NCBI RefSeq assembly: GCF_028747805.1
Contig: NZ_CP114887.1
Coordinates: 2,287,501-2,351,500 of the forward strand
Source of the DNA: Solibacillus daqui
GTDB lineage: Bacteria; Bacillota; Bacilli; Bacillales_A; Planococcaceae
Direction of reading: 5' to 3'
DNA length: 64,000 nt
Below, in pieces: positions 61,808 through 64,000 of this stretch. The position numbers and the translations under genes are program-made. The notes below the pieces were generated by a model. The model did not search any database and was not told where the DNA came from. It saw only the letters and a program-made list of their open reading frames with translations. Each line of letters starts with the position of its first letter. Within the stretch, counting starts at the first letter, position 1.

Positions 61808-62107
61808 ATGATTGGAAATATTTTATTAGGCTTATTTTTGATTTTTTCAATTAGGAAATTTTATAAAAATAGAGCAATTTTTAAGAAGCTTTCAAAAAAA
61901 GAATGGTTACAGTATATCGTAGGACTTTTAATTGCGTGGGCTGTAGCTATGATAATAATTATTGGTGGTTCCAATCTAACGGAAATTATTCAAATAACTT
62001 GGTTAAATAAAGTTTTGGCAATTATATTTATTTTGATTGGATTGTCTTTTGCAGGATTCATTATAAATAAAACCTTGCCAGAAAAATTAAAAGAATTATA
62101 CTCGTGA
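61808..62107 (+). CDS. small three-TM membrane protein, 99 aa
   Basis: 99 aa from ATG 61808 after AAAAGGGG. Segments at about residues 4-18, 37-57 (YIVGLLIAWAVAMIIIIGG) and 70-90. The loop after TM1 is Lys-rich (RKFYKNRAIFKKLSKKEW). Not recognised. Neighbours are also short membrane proteins of unknown role; a toxin, immunity or phage-defence cluster is possible but not shown. Confidence 0.6.
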   Translation: MIGNILLGLFLIFSIRKFYKNRAIFKKLSKKEWLQYIVGLLIAWAVAMIIIIGGSNLTEIIQITWLNKVLAIIFILIGLSFAGFIINKTLPEKLKELYS

Positions 62108-62164
62108 TATAAGGATATAATAGTGACTTAATTGCATTGTTATACACTTAAAGTAAAAATAACG

Positions 62165-62222
62165 TTCCCAAACGGAAGTTTGTTTACTCTACTAGGAAAG
62201 CTTTCCCGACGAGGGTTTGGGA
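62165..62222 (+). other. structured intergenic element
   Basis: Outer arms TCCCAAAC (about 62166-62173) and GTTTGGGA (62215-62222) enclose two shorter hairpins: AAAC-ggaa-GTTT overlapping the left arm, and the perfect palindrome GGAAAGCTTTCC (62195-62206). This could fold as a branched RNA or mark an element end. There is no U-tract, so it is not an ordinary terminator. Located between the 99-aa and 65-aa genes. Confidence 0.45.
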
Positions 62223-62291
62223 GGCTTTGTACTTTGTCTAATTATCAAACTCGATACATATAAAACTTAATAGTTAAAAGGAGAAAATGAA

Positions 62292-62489
62292 ATGAATATT
62301 TATTTAATAATATTACCAATGATTAGTATGTTGTTAGGTTTATATTTAGTATGTCTGTCACTCTGGGAATTAAGAGTTGGTATAGATAGAAAAAGGTTTA
62401 TAACCTTCTCGTTTACAGGGCTATTTTTGATCTTTATTTTCCCAAATATGTTTGGTTATTTTCAATTATTTACAAATAACTTTCAATAA
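62292..62489 (+). CDS. small two-TM membrane protein, 65 aa
   Basis: 65 aa, AAAGGAG before the ATG. TM segments at residues ~3-25 (IYLIILPMISMLLGLYLVCL) and ~38-56 (FTFSFTGLFLIFIFPNMFGY). Not recognised. Last of the row of small membrane-protein genes; a strong terminator follows at 62513. Confidence 0.6.
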   Translation: MNIYLIILPMISMLLGLYLVCLSLWELRVGIDRKRFITFSFTGLFLIFIFPNMFGYFQLFTNNFQ

Positions 62490-62512
62490 ATATCTGCTAC
62501 CCTTATAAACGA

Positions 62513-62552
62513 AAAAAGCCCACTACCTTTATTGGTAATGGGCTTCGTTTTA
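62513..62552 (+). terminator. terminator ending the small membrane-protein cluster
   Basis: Arms AAGCCCACTACC (62516-62527) and GGTAATGGGCTT (62534-62545), followed by CGTTTTAT on the plus strand. Confidence 0.82.
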
Positions 62553-62595
62553 TACAAAATGAAATTTAATTCTAATATGTGAAAAGACTGCATTA

Positions 62596-62775
62596 TCAAC
62601 AATTTACGCCATTTGTATAAAATGATGTATAAACTTTTATCATAAGAAAATTCACCAAACGTTGTTTTAACAACACTCGTGACTTTTTAATGTATACGCA
62701 GGAATGTATGATCTTGACATCCAAAGGTATTTCTTCTCCGCAATTTGAACATACAGGTACTTTTTCTTCATTCAT
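62596..62775 (-). CDS. small zinc-knuckle protein, 59 aa (uncertain)
   Basis: From ATG 62775 (MNEEKVPVCSNCGEEI). A CxxC at the N-terminus and HSC 18 residues later could bind zinc. The rest is hydrophobic and basic (VLLKQRLVNFLMIKVYTSFY) and ends NGVNC, which is unusual and might indicate a truncated or frameshifted gene. TGGTGG upstream is a poor ribosome site. Not recognised. Confidence 0.4.
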   Translation of the reverse strand: MNEEKVPVCSNCGEEIPLDVKIIHSCVYIKKSRVLLKQRLVNFLMIKVYTSFYTNGVNC

Positions 62776-62876
62776 GGAATCCACCATTTCAATTCGACAA
62801 AAGAATAGGATTCCCTTCTAATAATCGACAACTTTTAAGTATAAGAAATTAGGATACTCGTTATTGCCCAATATAA

Positions 62877-62906
62877 AAGACCTCCACAACGATGCGGAAG
62901 GCCTTA
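62877..62906 (-). terminator. hairpin downstream of the 61-aa gene
   Basis: Arms AAAGACCTCC and the complementary GGAAGGCCTT (about 62876-62905), with G-U pairs and a short loop. On the minus strand a T-rich segment follows. Confidence 0.5.
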
Positions 62907-62913
62907 ATATTTA

Positions 62914-63099
62914 TCATTTTCTCGCAAAACGTTGCATGCCATCTAAATTAGCTTGCCAATTCATCATTTTCATAAACTTTATAAAATTTATACTTGGGCT
63001 ATTACTTGCGTTCCAAGCTGCTTCTGTATGCCAACCTCTTCGTTTTATTGACACTAAACCTAGTGCCTCGCAATAGTCAAATTTTTGTTTTGTACTCAT
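62914..63099 (-). CDS. hypothetical protein, 61 aa
   Basis: AAGGAGGAG directly before ATG 63099 is one of the best ribosome sites in the island, so this short gene is probably real. Sequence begins MSTKQKFDYCEALGLVSIKR; Trp-containing middle (GWHTEAAWNASNSP) and a basic end (ANLDGMQRFARK). No membrane segment. Not recognised; resembles the small soluble proteins of phage or mobile islands. Confidence 0.55.
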   Translation of the reverse strand: MSTKQKFDYCEALGLVSIKRRGWHTEAAWNASNSPSINFIKFMKMMNWQANLDGMQRFARK

Positions 63100-63222
63100 T
63101 AATACTCCTCCTTATTTATAAACCTATATACTTATACGTTTTAGGTTTGAAATTTTAAAATCAGATGGAGTAAAAACGAAAGAAAAATCATTAAATATGT
63201 CGATTTTGTGAACAAAAAACAT

Positions 63223-63366
63223 TTATCGCCTAACCTTACCACTAATCTGACTCAATTCCTGCTTAATCTTCTGAATCAAAGTAGGCCTGTTATTGCCGAA
63301 AGTAGCCTTGGTACTAAAGCCATTTGTTTCATAAATCTCTTTTACGTCAGTGATTCGGGCATCCAT
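63223..63366 (-). CDS. possible small protein or gene remnant, 47 aa
   Basis: From ATG 63366: MDARITDVKEIYETNGFSTK then a basic end with IQKIKQELSQISGKVRR. A weak GGGGC stands upstream. A 15-codon upstream extension through TTG 63411 is possible but has no ribosome site. Not recognised. It may be part of an older, larger gene, as the plus-strand frame here is also open by chance. Confidence 0.3.
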   Translation of the reverse strand: MDARITDVKEIYETNGFSTKATFGNNRPTLIQKIKQELSQISGKVRR

Positions 63367-63433
63367 CGTAATGCCCCAAACTTTATTATTGATGCATTTA
63401 GTTTGATTCAAACGATGAAAAGGTAATTTTTAC

Positions 63434-63994
63434 TCAATGCTCAATCACTTTCCAAACTACACTATCATCATCTGATATCCAATAAGATAAAAGTTCCACT
63501 ATTTTACCCTTTGGCACATTTTGATAATGAGCTAAAAAATTTTCTACTTCATCAGCTGCAAAATATTTTTCTCTTATAAATGCTAAGAAAAATTTTGTAG
63601 CTTCACCTTTAAATTTGTTTACATAGGCTATTGTTTTATCGACATCATCCATAAATATTTGATCTTTGGCATACTTCCCTTTATATTTCATTTCTACCAC
63701 TGCTACTACTTCATCAATACAATTACCTAAGTATTCATTTTGCGCTTTCTCTACATCTAGCCTTACAACAACTAGGTCAATTTTTTGTTTGGTATCAATG
63801 TAATACTCCGTAAAAATAGCCAATTGATTTTCCCTAAGAAATGAATCACCTAACCTATTTCTTAAATGAAAATAAAATGCGTTTTTTAAAGTATCTTCTT
63901 TTAATAAAAAGGAGTTTTCATAATCATCTTTAATATCATAGATCCAGATATCCTTAATCGCTGAATGAACCTTATAATAAATACTCTTTTCCAT
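63434..63994 (-). CDS. hypothetical protein with PD-(D/E)XK-like pattern
   Basis: 186 aa; start fixed at ATG 63994 because an in-frame TGA lies two codons upstream, at the window edge. A YHLR-rich first helix region (residues 36-50) is followed by QKIDLVVVRLD (Asp73) and VVAVVEMKYKG (Glu101, Lys103). An IDLVV strand followed by an ExK strand is the core pattern of PD-(D/E)XK nucleases; loop spacing of 28 residues is long but allowed. Could be a defence-related restriction-like or NERD-like nuclease. Assignment rests on this motif alone. Confidence 0.6.
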   Translation of the reverse strand: MEKSIYYKVHSAIKDIWIYDIKDDYENSFLLKEDTLKNAFYFHLRNRLGDSFLRENQLAIFTEYYIDTKQKIDLVVVRLDVEKAQNEYLGNCIDEVVAVVEMKYKGKYAKDQIFMDDVDKTIAYVNKFKGEATKFFLAFIREKYFAADEVENFLAHYQNVPKGKIVELLSYWISDDDSVVWKVIEH

Positions 63995-64000
63995 CGATCA

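Noticed and set aside
63208-63426. 72-codon plus-strand frame opposite the 47-aa minus frame
   Set aside because: No ribosome site and no recognisable pattern; either strand could be chance.
1-64000. tRNA, rRNA, CRISPR array or intact insertion sequence
   Set aside because: No cloverleaf with conserved T-loop, no rRNA segments, no regularly spaced repeats and no transposase frame found by reading.

Overview
The window looks like a chromosomal segment of a low-GC Gram-positive bacterium of the Bacillales, most likely a Planococcaceae member close to Solibacillus or Lysinibacillus. That placement is inferred from AT-rich codon use, strong AGGAGG-type ribosome sites, TTG and GTG starts, Bacillus-type regulators (NsrR, MhqR, CsoR, a T-box, bacilliredoxin) and intergenic repeats that resemble repeats I associate with those genera. 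There is no rRNA, tRNA, CRISPR array, integrase or intact insertion sequence.

Layout. 0.3-5.3 kb: a small unknown gene, an HSL-type esterase, a TelA-like protein and a dCache chemoreceptor. 5.5-11.4 kb: an oligopeptide ABC importer (oppB-C-D-A-F), with a decayed S66 peptidase between oppA and oppF. 11.9-14.8 kb: argG-argH with a repeat element between them. 15-19.6 kb: a four-gene ABC-2 exporter operon with a 501-aa exported protein. 20-22.7 kb: an SDR, then divergent nsrR and hmp. 22.8-26.3 kb: a metallo-hydrolase, T-box-controlled proC, a small membrane protein and rnz. 26.4-28.6 kb: the quinone-responsive mhqR-mhqO-mhqD operon with two matching operators. 28.7-34.9 kb: a methyltransferase pair, a globin-coupled chemoreceptor with a zinc-sensor-like tail, a DUF3817-MFS fusion and dinB. 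35-41 kb: a ketosteroid-dehydrogenase-like flavoenzyme, an ECF sigma/regulator pair, an ABC exporter and an acetyltransferase. 41.4-44 kb: an XRE-TPR regulator, an MFS exporter and a 57-aa zinc ribbon. 44-53.7 kb: an EamA exporter, a glycine-riboswitch-controlled permease, a repeat-rich gap, a lipoprotein, a GNAT, aspA, two small coupled genes, an RNase H-like protein and pgeF. 53.7-58.3 kb: csoR-copZ-copA with two CsoR boxes, then brxA and a ypiP-like methyltransferase.

58.5-64 kb is different: a strongly AT-rich accessory island of small membrane proteins and unknowns. It holds an Ltp-domain protein of a family that includes phage superinfection-exclusion proteins, a membrane-anchored L7/L12-C-terminal-like protein, a WYL-like phage-type gene broken by an in-frame stop, a frameshifted gene, a pair of inverted ~43-bp repeats each upstream of a small membrane gene, and a protein with a PD-(D/E)XK-like pattern at the window edge. 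This is the best place to look for an undescribed system.

Regulation readable in the DNA includes nitrosative stress (NsrR), quinones (MhqR), copper (CsoR), uncharged tRNA-Pro (T-box), glycine (riboswitch) and possibly arginine (ArgR/AhrC). Many start codons below were moved to internal ATG/GTG/TTG codons because a good Shine-Dalgarno sequence lies just before them.
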